Source: an uncultured Flavihumibacter sp. (lineage in GTDB: Bacteria > Bacteroidota > Bacteroidia > Chitinophagales > Chitinophagaceae). Taken from it: a DNA stretch of 18,080 bases. Where the stretch lies: positions 1 through 18,080 of the forward strand of contig CAMLRX010000106.1 in assembly GCA_946482545.1 (NCBI GenBank), read 5' to 3'. The first letter of the stretch is position 1; each line of letters begins with the position of its first letter. Below, one piece after another: positions 1-7,856 of this stretch. The position numbers were made by a program, and so were the translations under genes. Under the pieces are notes generated by a model. The model was not told the origin of the DNA. It saw only the letters and a program-made list of their open reading frames with translations, and ran no database searches.

Positions 1-3
1 TGT

Positions 4-1872
4 TTATTTTGATTTGATGATGATGACGCCGTTTTTGCCTTTGTCGCCGTATTTGGCAGTGGCAGATTCATTTTTCAGCACATCAATGGATTCGATGGTA
101 GCAGGTTCCACCTTCAGTGCCTCGTATTCTTTCCAACTGTATTCTTTTCCGTTATAGATTACCAACCCTTCAAATTGTTTACCATCTGCTCTGCGGTTGA
201 TTAATATAGTCTCAGGTCCTTGTTGGGTAGATTTCTTGTGTCCTTCCACTACCACTTCTTCTTTTGCCTTGTTTTTGGCATCCGCCACTACAACACCTTT
301 CGAGGGGGTGGTACCGTAGCCTACCACAACCACTTCCTCAACGGCTCCTGCATTTTTCTTAGTGGTGATGAGGATGACACCGTTCTTCCCCCTTTCACCA
401 TAGATCGCTGTAGCGGAAGCACCTTTCAGAATGCTGATCGATTTGATGTCATCCGGCACAATGTCTTCTGTATCGAAATCTTCTTTTGCCGGAACACCAT
501 CAATTACAAACAATGGTTTTTTGGTGGTATCATTTGAGCCGCGCACCATTATTTTGGTAGTGCCTAAGTGATTGGTTTTCCCCTGGTTCTCCAACACTTT
601 GTGCTGATCAAGACTGGCATCCACTTTATTGTCGTAACTGAATGTTTCGTTCAGCGCCCTGTTGCTTACTTTGATGCTTCTTACTTCGCCTTTCACCTTT
701 GGTGCGCCGGTATCGCCGCTTACTTTAGGCGGAGCAGGTGGCGGCGGTGGTGGAACATACTTTCCATACTTTTTAGTGAACGCTTGCTTTTGCGCAGCAC
801 TTGCAAAATCATATACCTCTTTCTTTCCACTTTTTAAGGTAACGATAACTTCTCCATCTGGTGATTTCATAGAAACGTACTTCACATCCGGGTTTCTCTT
901 AAAGAAATCAAAAGAAGGCTTTTCTTCTGAAAACTCAATCGGGGGTGGCGGGGGCGCCGGCACATCCATTACGGGAGGAGCAGGTGGTGGCGGAGGCTGC
1001 ATGCCTGCCATACTGCGAAAAGAAAGTACTGTGGCGGCCATCAGTGGCAGCACAAAGAGGAAGCGCACCGCATGTACGCGGGCGGTTTTGTTTTTGTTCA
1101 TCATGGCTATACGTTTTTTAAGGAATGAAAAACCGAATGGCGCCACAAACCGATGTGGCAATCCACTCATTACTTTTAGCAAGAGTAACTGGTATTCTTT
1201 CGGGGCAATGCCCTGTTTTAAAACTTCTTCATCGGCCAGGAACTCCAGGTTCTGCCGGATGGCGCTCCGCAACAACCAGGCGAATGGATTGAACCACATC
1301 ACCAGGCAGAGGAACTCCGCAAGTAATAAATCAACAGTATGTTTCTGGCGCACATGGACGTATTCGTGGAGGAGTATGCGCTGCAACTCTCCATCGGTAT
1401 GCGATGCCGGGTTAATGAATATATTGTTGCCGAAAGAAAAATGACTGGAGCCATCGGGCAACGCGAATACCTTAACCGGACCATCCTGCAACAACACGGC
1501 CTTTCTTTTCAGCATGAGGAAAGAACTGACGTTCAACAACAATCTTCCTACAAAAAAGACCATCCCCGCCAGCAACAATATTCCGGCGATCCGCAACGGG
1601 TCACTGAAAAATGAGACCTCTTCTCCACGGCCCATCAACATACGGAGCTGCTCCAGGTCCAGCAACGGTACAGCCTCCATCACAACCGGTCCTGTAGCGC
1701 CCGGTTCCAGGAAATCGTACACATTCAGGAATGGTAGTAAAAAAGACAATAAAGAATACCCCAGCAAATACCATCGGTTCCATTTGTAAAAGGTGAGTTT
1801 CCGCAGGAACACCCAGTAAAATGTGGTGACTACGGCAAGCGATATCGATAGTTTGATCAGGTACAACAGCAT
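4..1872 (-). CDS. M56 (BlaR1/MecR1-like) membrane metallopeptidase with proline-rich linkers and SusC-type plug segments
   Basis: This is a 622-residue membrane-bound zinc peptidase of the BlaR1/MecR1 type. Such proteins relieve repression by a BlaI-family repressor after sensing a signal. Hydrophobic segments lie at about residues 4-24, 35-52, 95-121, 185-202 and 268-287. The zinc motif HEYVH is at 169-173, and the downstream NLEFLADE (208-215) supplies the third ligand, E210. Instead of a penicillin-binding sensor, the C-terminal half has proline-rich runs at 292-311 and 374-382. These are followed by TonB-dependent-receptor motifs: a plug-like stretch at 453-505 (PLFVIDGVP, then [25 protein letters not shown] text), a SusC-like [10 protein letters not shown] at 512-521, and a second plug-like copy at 568-622. 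The gene starts 10 bp after the blaI stop, so the two are co-transcribed. The peptidase assignment is firm. The role of the plug segments and the inducing signal are unknown. Confidence 0.9.
   Translation of the reverse strand: MLLYLIKLSISLAVVTTFYWVFLRKLTFYKWNRWYLLGYSLLSFLLPFLNVYDFLEPGATGPVVMEAVPLLDLEQLRMLMGRGEEVSFFSDPLRIAGILLLAGMVFFVGRLLLNVSSFLMLKRKAVLLQDGPVKVFALPDGSSHFSFGNNIFINPASHTDGELQRILLHEYVHVRQKHTVDLLLAEFLCLVMWFNPFAWLLRSAIRQNLEFLADEEVLKQGIAPKEYQLLLLKVMSGLPHRFVAPFGFSFLKKRIAMMNKNKTARVHAVRFLFVLPLMAATVLSFRSMAGMQPPPPPAPPVMDVPAPPPPPIEFSEEKPSFDFFKRNPDVKYVSMKSPDGEVIVTLKSGKKEVYDFASAAQKQAFTKKYGKYVPPPPPPAPPKVSGDTGAPKVKGEVRSIKVSNRALNETFSYDNKVDASLDQHKVLENQGKTNHLGTTKIMVRGSNDTTKKPLFVIDGVPAKEDFDTEDIVPDDIKSISILKGASATAIYGERGKNGVILITTKKNAGAVEEVVVVGYGTTPSKGVVVADAKNKAKEEVVVEGHKKSTQQGPETILINRRADGKQFEGLVIYNGKEYSWKEYEALKVEPATIESIDVLKNESATAKYGDKGKNGVIIIKSK
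7..93 (-). repeat. Intragenic plug repeat, copy B
   Basis: This codes for residues 594-622 of the M56 protein, the extreme C-terminus. It aligns without gaps to residues 477-505 with 18 of 29 identities, sharing [23 protein letters not shown] text. It is a diverged internal duplication of the TonB-receptor plug end. Confidence 0.8.
358..444 (-). repeat. Intragenic plug repeat, copy A
   Basis: This codes for residues 477-505 of the M56 protein. It is the more SusC-like of the two copies, matching the usual end of a plug domain (SI.ILK.ASA.AIYG.RG.NGVI.ITTK). It is paired with the copy at 7-93. Confidence 0.8.
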
Positions 1873-1882
1873 AGCAATAAGT

Positions 1883-2254
1883 TTATCTGTTCGATTGATG
1901 GATCATTTCCAGGATTTCCTTCAACTCCGCTTCGCTGATCTGCTGCTCCTTCGCGAAGAAAGCGACCAGTTCCTTGTAAGAATTGTCAAAGTAGTTGCGC
2001 ACCACGCCGGTAAGGAATTGTTTTTTATACAGTTCCTCACTCACCAGGGGTTCATACTCGTACATCAATCCGCGTTTGGTCCCTTTCACATAGCCCTTCT
2101 TCTCCAGGTTCTTGATGGTGGAAGTAAATGTATTGTAATGCGGCTGCGGTTCAGGTATCTTATCGAGGAAGTCTTTCACGAAGCCGTTGCCCGTTTTCCA
2201 GATGGCCAGCATCGCTTCTTCTTCCTGCTTGGTGAGGCGCTCTAACTTTTCCAT
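1883..2254 (-). CDS. BlaI/MecI/CopY-family transcriptional repressor
   Basis: This 123-residue winged-helix repressor belongs to the BlaI/MecI/CopY (penicillinase repressor) family, and its length is normal for the family. The N-terminal two thirds (about 5-72) form the DNA-binding domain: [13 protein letters not shown], then the recognition-helix region [15 protein letters not shown] and the wing. The C-terminal part (about 75-118), with [20 protein letters not shown], matches the dimerisation and cleavage region of the family. It lies 10 bp upstream of the M56 peptidase gene, the usual repressor/antirepressor arrangement. Its start codon sits inside a 42-bp inverted repeat, so autoregulation is very likely (inference). 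No beta-lactamase lies in the window, so the regulated trait is unknown; the pair may control only itself or distant genes. Confidence 0.93.
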   Translation of the reverse strand: MEKLERLTKQEEEAMLAIWKTGNGFVKDFLDKIPEPQPHYNTFTSTIKNLEKKGYVKGTKRGLMYEYEPLVSEELYKKQFLTGVVRNYFDNSYKELVAFFAKEQQISEAELKEILEMIHQSNR

Positions 2255-2293
2255 TTCCGAAGTTTTCGTAAATTTACGAAAGTTTCGGAAATG
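2252..2293. promoter_or_regulatory. 42-bp inverted-repeat operator overlapping the blaI start codon, with a candidate promoter
   Basis: Nineteen of 21 base pairs of this inverted repeat match. Its core TTCGTAAATTTACGAA (2265-2280) is a perfect 16-bp palindrome. The left end contains the blaI start codon at 2252-2254. On the minus strand, TAAATTTA within the core resembles the Bacteroidota -7 box TAnnTTTG. A TTTC lies 19 bp upstream of it, close to the -33 TTTG. Repressor bound here would cover the promoter and start region. The 5' leader would be only about 10 nt. That this is the BlaI site is inferred from position and symmetry. Confidence 0.75.
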
Positions 2294-2311
2294 AAGAAAT
2301 TTATTTTTATA

Positions 2312-2338
2312 GGTACTGTCGCTTGGAGCGACGGTACC
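2312..2338. repeat. REP-like palindrome 1
   Basis: Twelve-base arms enclose the loop TGG. The core is GTCGCT-TGG-AGCGAC, with outer arms GGTAC/GTACC and one T/G mismatch next to the core. The core and the asymmetric mismatch recur, in inverted orientation, at 2404-2436. Confidence 0.7.
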
Positions 2339-2371
2339 GATAGCGGCGGAATCGGGGATCGTGGAAACGTA

Positions 2372-2397
2372 AAGCCCCTCCGCTTCCGGAGGGGCTT
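2372..2397 (-). terminator. Rho-independent terminator of the TonB-dependent receptor gene
   Basis: A perfect 11-bp stem (AAGCCCCTCCG / CGGAGGGGCTT) has a 4-nt loop. On the minus strand it is followed by a short T run (CTTTACG). It lies about 50 bp past the receptor stop codon. The T tract is short, so termination may be moderate. Confidence 0.7.
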
Positions 2398-2403
2398 GGG
2401 GTT

Positions 2404-2436
2404 ACCGATGCCGTCGCTAGGAGCGACAGCATCGGT
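2404..2436. repeat. REP-like palindrome 2, inverted relative to the first
   Basis: Fifteen-base arms (ACCGATGCCGTCGCT and its near complement) enclose the loop AGG, with one mismatch. Read on the minus strand, it shares CTGTCGCT-nnn-AGCGACGG with the palindrome at 2312-2338. The two are therefore an inverted pair flanking the terminator hairpin, like a bacterial interspersed mosaic element. Confidence 0.7.
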
Positions 2437-2446
2437 TGGGCAAAAG

Positions 2447-5278
2447 TTATTTAACGAGATCGAATTTTACGCCGAAGTTGTAGCGGGGTTGGTAGAATTC
2501 GTTCTGCATGGTTCTGTCTTTGGCGCCCTGGTAGTAACGCAAAGATTGGTTGGTGAGGTTCGTGGCTTCACCAAATACGCGCATACGTGGCGTTACAGCG
2601 TAAGAAGCGTTCAGGTCAAGGAAGAACTGTTTGTCGTAGTAACGGTCTTCAAAGGCATCTCCCCCAAGTTCATCGATGTAAGCGGCGGTGTAATTGGCGG
2701 AAATGCGGGCCAGGAAACGGCTGTTTTCATAAGAAAGTGACGCGTTCACCATGTGTGGCGCGGTTCCGGGCAGGGTAAGACCGGTCCTCAAATCGCCATC
2801 GGCATTGTAGATGCCCTTTGCTTTGGATTTGGTATAAGTATAGTTGGCGTAGATGCCGAAGCCTTTCCAGAAGCCGGGGAGGAAGTCGAACTGGCGTTGA
2901 AGGGCTACTTCAAAACCGTACACCTGCACGTTGTCGCCGTTGCGGGGTTGGAAGAAGGTCCAATCGGTTGCGGCAGGAATGGGGTTCGGTGTAATATCGG
3001 GGAAGGCGGCGGCGAATTTGGTGTTCGTGAAATTCTCGTCGCGGTAAACGTACATGAACTGATCCACTGTTTTGTAGAATACGCCTCCGGAGATAAGTCC
3101 GATAGATTTATAATAATTTTCGAACATCAGGTCGAAGTTGTTGGCGCGGGAAGCTTTAAGGTTGGGGTTTCCAACAAAAAGTTCGTTGTCACCGGGCAGT
3201 ACATTGAAGTAAGGCACGAGGTCGTAATAATTGGGGCGGGCGATGGAGTTGGTCCAGGCCAGTCTTACGATCGCATTCTTCGTTATATCATATTTGAAGG
3301 AAAGGTGCGGCAGGATGTTGAGGTAGTCGTTTTTATTGGTTTGTTTGCCGAGCAGGTTCTCTTCGTCTTCCACCACATTACCGGTGTATTCACTGGAGGT
3401 ATTTTCAAAACGAAGACCAGCGATCATCCCCAGTTTACGGCTCCATTGTTGTTGCCACATGGCATAACCGGCGAACAGGGTTTCTTTGGCATCGTAGTTT
3501 GCAGCCAGGTATTCAGCGGGAATATCTTCTGATTCAAAAAGACTGGTATTGGTAAGGTTCAATCCACCGAGATACGCGGGATCCACAAACATACCGGCAT
3601 TGTATTTAGAACCCGGGTTGAAATCTTTTCCACTGTGCATTACCGTTGGAACCGAACCCATGTTTTCAAAGATATCTTCGTTGCTGCCCACGGGCGCGTA
3701 TTCAAAGAAATTGTTGTTGCGCACTTTGTTTTTGATGCGCAGGCTGGTACCGAATTTCAGGAAGCCATCTTTCTCCTTCACAGCCGTGAAAGGAATGCTC
3801 AGGTTCACACGACCACTCTTTTCTGTTTCATACTGGTCCTGGAATTGCTCGGTAATTTCACGTAGTTCGAAATCAGAAGCCGTTAATTCATCTGTTACGA
3901 TCGGACTTCTTTTATCGGAAGCATTCGCAAATACGGCGGCATCTTTGGAACGGAAGCTGATGTACCTTTCATGTGGACGTTCTTCGCTGGCGCGGGAGAA
4001 TCCGAATGACCAATCGAGTTTCAATCCTTTTCCGAAGATATGATCACCTTTCAAACTGTAGTTCTGCGCGCGCTGGTCCTCCAGGCGGCGGCTCTTTACG
4101 CGGTCGCTGTTCAACCCACCTTTGGTTTCTCTTCTCACCTCTCCTACGTAACCTGTAATGTTATCGTTGGCATCGTATTCTGGTTCGATATCAGTAGCAG
4201 TGTAGCGGAGACGGTTCTCCCAGTCATCTCGCCAGTTGTACATACTGCGGAACATGATGTTGGTGCGTGTATTGGGCTGGAAGTCGATGCTGGCGCCAAT
4301 GCTGCGGCGCGTACGGTCTACAAAGTATTTTCTGATCTCGAATTCATCGGTATACACGTTTCCGAAATCATCTTCTTTCCAGGTGGCTTCCACGTCATCG
4401 GAACCATATTTATTGGAATTGATAGAACCGTTTAACAGGATGCCCAGTTTGTTTTTTGCGAACCTGTTTCCTGCGATGAAAGAACCGGTATAGCCTGCTT
4501 TTCCACGGATGGGGTTGTAGATAGCAGAGCTGGTACCTGAAATGCGCAATCCATTGGGTGCGGCCCTGGTCACGAGGTTCACGGAACCACCGATGGCATC
4601 AGCGTCCAGGTCGGGTGTAAGGGTTTTGTTCACCTGGATGGTCTGGATCATATCGGAAGGGATTAGGTCCATTTGAACGCGGCGGTTGTCGCCTTCGGCG
4701 GAAGGGATACGGTCACCATTAAGCGTAACGGAGTTCAGTTCGGGAGAGAGTCCGCGAATGATGATGTTGCGCGCTTCGCCCTGGTCGTTCTGCATGGTTA
4801 CGCCGGGAATACGTTTCATTGCGTCTCCGATGTTGGCATCTGGGAAACGACCGATCTGATCGGCGGAAACCACGTTGGTGATGTTGAAGTTGTTCTTTTG
4901 CTGGTTCAGTCCGCGGGCCTGGCCACGGAGCCTGTCGCCCAGTACGATCACTTCTTTCTGAACGGTGATACCGGGTTTGAGTACGAAACTGAGCGAAGCG
5001 GTTCCGGAGGCGGGCACATTGATTTCTGTGTTTACATCTTCGTATCCGATGTAGGTGATGCGTATTGTGTGTTTACCGGCTGGAAGGCCAGCGAGTTGGG
5101 CCTCTCCATCATTATCGGTATTCCAGGCGCGGGTAAGCGTGGTACTTACAATAGTGGCGCCGGGGAGGTTCAGTTTCTGATCGTCGGTAATTTTAATGGT
5201 CACGATTCCTTTCTGCGCCAGGGCAGAAAATTGGAATACCAACAGGAAAAGACCGGAAAATAGCAGGATTTTTTTCAT
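2447..5278 (-). CDS. TonB-dependent outer-membrane receptor with N-terminal CarboxypepD_reg-like domain
   Basis: This 943-residue outer-membrane receptor presumably imports a ligand using TonB/ExbBD energy. A signal peptide occupies residues 1-21 (cleavage likely after SALA, before QKG). A CarboxypepD_reg-like beta-sandwich follows at about 23-100, then a plug at about 125-235. The plug has ADQIGRFPDANIGDAMKRIPG, IIIRGLSPELNSVTLNGDRIP and the closing DLDADAIGGSVNLVTR. The rest is the beta-barrel, ending YNFGVKFDLVK. The plug resembles the TIGR01782-like receptors described in Xanthomonas and Caulobacter more than SusC: there is no VVVxGYGT motif and no SusD gene beside it. It is a single-gene unit between a terminator and a 410-bp spacer. 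The substrate cannot be read from the sequence. Start M1 is fixed by the signal peptide. Confidence 0.93.
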   Translation of the reverse strand: MKKILLFSGLFLLVFQFSALAQKGIVTIKITDDQKLNLPGATIVSTTLTRAWNTDNDGEAQLAGLPAGKHTIRITYIGYEDVNTEINVPASGTASLSFVLKPGITVQKEVIVLGDRLRGQARGLNQQKNNFNITNVVSADQIGRFPDANIGDAMKRIPGVTMQNDQGEARNIIIRGLSPELNSVTLNGDRIPSAEGDNRRVQMDLIPSDMIQTIQVNKTLTPDLDADAIGGSVNLVTRAAPNGLRISGTSSAIYNPIRGKAGYTGSFIAGNRFAKNKLGILLNGSINSNKYGSDDVEATWKEDDFGNVYTDEFEIRKYFVDRTRRSIGASIDFQPNTRTNIMFRSMYNWRDDWENRLRYTATDIEPEYDANDNITGYVGEVRRETKGGLNSDRVKSRRLEDQRAQNYSLKGDHIFGKGLKLDWSFGFSRASEERPHERYISFRSKDAAVFANASDKRSPIVTDELTASDFELREITEQFQDQYETEKSGRVNLSIPFTAVKEKDGFLKFGTSLRIKNKVRNNNFFEYAPVGSNEDIFENMGSVPTVMHSGKDFNPGSKYNAGMFVDPAYLGGLNLTNTSLFESEDIPAEYLAANYDAKETLFAGYAMWQQQWSRKLGMIAGLRFENTSSEYTGNVVEDEENLLGKQTNKNDYLNILPHLSFKYDITKNAIVRLAWTNSIARPNYYDLVPYFNVLPGDNELFVGNPNLKASRANNFDLMFENYYKSIGLISGGVFYKTVDQFMYVYRDENFTNTKFAAAFPDITPNPIPAATDWTFFQPRNGDNVQVYGFEVALQRQFDFLPGFWKGFGIYANYTYTKSKAKGIYNADGDLRTGLTLPGTAPHMVNASLSYENSRFLARISANYTAAYIDELGGDAFEDRYYDKQFFLDLNASYAVTPRMRVFGEATNLTNQSLRYYQGAKDRTMQNEFYQPRYNFGVKFDLVK

Positions 5279-5688
5279 TCCGCAGTAGTTTTTAATCTGC
5301 GGCGAAAGTAGAAGGCCTGTGTTACGGAATTGTTGCTAAAGGGTGATGGATGTGTTAAGTTTTTAGGAGGAGGGTAGCATACGGTGCGTTGTTAAATAAA
5401 TAGGAATTGAGTGAAAACCTTCTTCTTGGAAGGGTATTTTCACGGATAGCAGGTTGGGTAAAGGAAATGCTGTAGAAAGCAGTATACTTATCGTGATCGG
5501 GTTACCCGGTGCCACCGAGGTGGTTTTCCGGTTGGTGCATCCGTTAAAACACTGGCCTGGGGTGGGTCCAATATTCTGCTGAAAATGAGGAAAAACTCCA
5601 GTATCCTGTACTACTGAATATAAGGTAAGATCAGTTTTATAAATATTTTTCCGCAATAATTAACCTGTGCAGCGCATAAGCAACAGGG
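5279..5688. other. 410-bp intergenic spacer between lysA and the TonB-dependent receptor gene
   Basis: The spacer carries the receptor's putative promoter and hairpin at its left end. A 97-codon open frame (5363-5656, minus) begins 32 bp after the lysA stop. It shows no recognisable domain, signal peptide or composition support, and I do not call it a gene. Just after the lysA stop an imperfect AACC(C)TGT...ACAGGTT stem is possible, but it lacks a T tract. Confidence 0.6.
5280..5310 (-). promoter_or_regulatory. Candidate -7 box and 5' hairpin ahead of the TonB-dependent receptor gene
   Basis: On the minus strand, TACTTTCG (5303-5310) approximates the Bacteroidota -7 element TAnnTTTG. I found no good -33 match. 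Immediately after it, CCGCAG...CTGCGG (5280-5285 with 5297-5302) can form a 6-bp stem with an 11-nt loop, ending one base before the start codon. It could affect translation, but this is weak evidence. Confidence 0.35.
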
Positions 5689-6891
5689 TTACACGATATT
5701 CCGCAGCAAATCCTCAAACACATCTCTTTTCCTGATCAGCATGGGTTTGCCGTCTTTTACCAGCACTTCGGCGGGTTTGTAGCGGGAATTAAAATTGGAA
5801 GACATTTCAAAACCATACGCGCCGGCATTGTAAAAACAAAGTAAATCGCCCTCGCGCACTTCGTTTAATTCGCGGTCCCAGGCGAAAGTGTCGGTTTCAC
5901 AGATATTGCCCACGATAGAATAAGTATGTTTGGGCGCATCAGTATTCGTGATGTTTTCAATCCGGTGGTACGCGTCGTAAAACATGGGGCGGATAAGGTG
6001 GTTAAACCCACTGTTCACGCTTACAAAATGGGTGGAAGGCGTTTGCTTCAAAACATTCACTTCAGCAACGAGGTAACCGCATTCGCTCACCATAAATTTG
6101 CCGGGTTCAAACCAAATCTGTAAGCCTTTTGCCTGCGGATGGCTGTCGAAAGCTTCTTTTACTTTAGCCCCCACGAGCGCGATATCGATTACCGCGTCGC
6201 CTTCTTTGTAAGGCACTTTGAAACCGCCACCGAGGTCCACGGAACGGAGTTCGGGGAAATGGGGAATGATATCGAACAATACTTCGATCCCTTTCACAAA
6301 CACATCGGCATCTTTAATGTCGCTTCCGGTATGGATGTGCAGGTTGGAAATAAAGAGATCGTATTTTTTAACCAATGCCAGGATATCTTCGAGTTGCTCT
6401 ACCGGCACACCGAATTTGCTTTTATCGTGTCCGGTGGAGATTTTAAGGTTACCACCAGCCATGATGTTCGGGCGAAGCCGGATGCCTACCGGGTAGGAAT
6501 GTCCGTAAGCTGCACCGAATTTTTCGAGGTTGGAAAGACTGTCAATATTGATGTTCACGCCCAGTTCCTTTGCTTCGGCGATCTCTTCAAAAGCGATACC
6601 GTTGGAAGTGTACAACACACGTTCGGGTTCGAAACCCGCGTGCAGGGCCAGTTTCACTTCGTTGATGGAACTGCAGTCCACGTTAGAACCCAGATCACGC
6701 ACATAAGATAGGATGTGCGGGTTGGTGAGCGCTTTACAGGCATAGAAGAAATGCACGTTGCTGCCGCTGAAAGCGTGCTTCAGTTTGTTGTACTGTTCCG
6801 CGATCTTTTCGGCGTGGTAAACATATACGGGCGTACCAAATTCACGTGCGATAGCGACCAGTTCCTGTGGCTGTAAAGAAACTCCTGACAT
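5689..6891 (-). CDS. lysA: Diaminopimelate decarboxylase
   Basis: This PLP enzyme (EC 4.1.1.20) converts meso-diaminopimelate to L-lysine, the last step of the pathway. It has 400 residues, normal for the family. The N-terminal alanine-racemase-like barrel carries the PLP lysine K53 in FFYACKALTN, then HIHTGSD at 185-191 and the phosphate-binding GGG at 221-223. EPGKFMVSECG follows at 262-272, and the C-terminal sheet domain carries CETD (331-334) and GAYGFEMSSNFNSR (357-370). The frame stays open upstream to 7077, but that stretch lies inside scpB in another frame and has no family similarity. I chose M at 6891 because homology starts there and it leaves a 19-bp gap after scpB. It is the last gene of the atpG-scpB-lysA cluster. 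Confidence 0.95.
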   Translation of the reverse strand: MSGVSLQPQELVAIAREFGTPVYVYHAEKIAEQYNKLKHAFSGSNVHFFYACKALTNPHILSYVRDLGSNVDCSSINEVKLALHAGFEPERVLYTSNGIAFEEIAEAKELGVNINIDSLSNLEKFGAAYGHSYPVGIRLRPNIMAGGNLKISTGHDKSKFGVPVEQLEDILALVKKYDLFISNLHIHTGSDIKDADVFVKGIEVLFDIIPHFPELRSVDLGGGFKVPYKEGDAVIDIALVGAKVKEAFDSHPQAKGLQIWFEPGKFMVSECGYLVAEVNVLKQTPSTHFVSVNSGFNHLIRPMFYDAYHRIENITNTDAPKHTYSIVGNICETDTFAWDRELNEVREGDLLCFYNAGAYGFEMSSNFNSRYKPAEVLVKDGKPMLIRKRDVFEDLLRNIV

Positions 6892-6910
6892 ATACTGTAT
6901 TTCGGAAATA

Positions 6911-7828
6911 TTATTGTGCTGATTTGTCGGCATCCGGATCGGTAAGATCGGTTTCGGGGGCGTCTTCCTCAGAAGTAGTGTCTTCTTCAGACGATTCATC
7001 TTCAATAGAAGGTTCTTCCGTATAGATGGCTTCTTCCAAAGGCTCTTCCATAATACCATCCGCATCCACTTCCCCATCTTCTTCCACCGCGATATCAGAA
7101 GTGGCCATATCCACGATGATCTCTTCTTCTATAACAAGGATTGCGGTATCATTTTCATCGGAAGGTGCTCCGGCATCGGCTGTTGCCTCATCCGTTGTTT
7201 CAACCTCAACATCTTCTGTGGGTTCCACCGTATCTGAGCCCGTGTTTTCGCCCATTACCACCGTTGGTTCCACCATTTGTTCGGCGAGTACTTCCTTGAT
7301 CTTAGGGAGTTCATCTGCGGAATTGATCCCGAAATAATCCATGAAAGATTTCGAAGTGCTGTACAACAGGGGTTTTCCAGGCATATCCTCGTTCCTTCCA
7401 GAGATGATCACAAGATCCTTTTCAAGTAGTTTCTGGATGGCATAATCACTGCTCACGCCCCTGATGGCTTCGATTTCCGACTTGGTGATGGGTTGCTTGT
7501 AAGCGACGATGGCCAGTGTTTCCATGGCGGCAGCGGATAATTTCTTCATGAACTTATCGCCATTGAGTTGCGCCACGGTTTTGTGGAAATCCTTTTTGGT
7601 AAGGAACTGCCATCCTCCCCCACTCTCTCTTACTTCGAAGGGATAGAACTCCGCGTTGTACTTTTCAACGATTCCCTCCAGGGAGGTTTCCACCTGTTCT
7701 ATCGTGATCTTATCTTCCATGAAACCGAAGGCGTTGTTCACGAGATCGGTGAGCTCAGGCGGCGTCAACGGTTTTTCGCTGGCGAAAACAAGCGCTTCTA
7801 TGTGCGGAATGATGTGTCCGATTTCCAT
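6911..7828 (-). CDS. scpB: SMC-Scp complex subunit ScpB with a long acidic C-terminal tail
   Basis: ScpB is the winged-helix partner of the kleisin ScpA in the SMC condensin complex, which compacts and segregates the chromosome. The conserved domain spans about residues 1-180. It starts with HIEALVFASEKPLTPPEL, has the second winged helix around LSAAAMETLAIVAYKQPITK (98-116), and continues through IRGVSSDYAIQKLLEKDLV and GRNEDMPGKPLLYSTSKSF. The start at 7828 (305 residues) gives a normal N-terminus and a 28-bp gap from atpG. The longer frame to 7882 would overlap atpG. Odd feature: residues about 186-305 form a low-complexity tail dominated by Glu and Asp, beyond the usual length of about 200 residues. 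scpA is not in the window. Confidence 0.93.
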   Translation of the reverse strand: MEIGHIIPHIEALVFASEKPLTPPELTDLVNNAFGFMEDKITIEQVETSLEGIVEKYNAEFYPFEVRESGGGWQFLTKKDFHKTVAQLNGDKFMKKLSAAAMETLAIVAYKQPITKSEIEAIRGVSSDYAIQKLLEKDLVIISGRNEDMPGKPLLYSTSKSFMDYFGINSADELPKIKEVLAEQMVEPTVVMGENTGSDTVEPTEDVEVETTDEATADAGAPSDENDTAILVIEEEIIVDMATSDIAVEEDGEVDADGIMEEPLEEAIYTEEPSIEDESSEEDTTSEEDAPETDLTDPDADKSAQ

Positions 7829-7856
7829 AGCAGGTATTGGTTGAAAAGCGTGTGGA

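Noticed and set aside
662..1444. 260-codon plus-strand open frame opposite the M56 gene
   Set aside because: It is an antisense shadow. The Gly-rich text is the complement of the proline-rich codons, while the minus frame has clear domains.
2291..2740. Plus-strand open frame starting in the blaI operator
   Set aside because: Its ATG is a by-product of the palindrome, and the frame runs through hairpins into the antisense of the receptor gene.
2447..5278. SusC of a polysaccharide-utilisation locus
   Set aside because: There is no VVVxGYGT motif, no SusD gene beside it and no glycoside hydrolases nearby. The plug fits a different TonB-receptor group.
5363..5656. 97-codon minus-strand open frame between lysA and the TonB-dependent receptor gene
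   Set aside because: It has no recognisable domain, signal peptide or conserved motif and lies in an ordinary-looking spacer. It could be a decayed fragment, but nothing in the sequence supports calling a gene.
6892..7077. Longer lysA start giving a 62-residue N-terminal extension
   Set aside because: The extension lies wholly inside scpB in another frame, is Lys/Leu-rich and matches nothing in the decarboxylase family.
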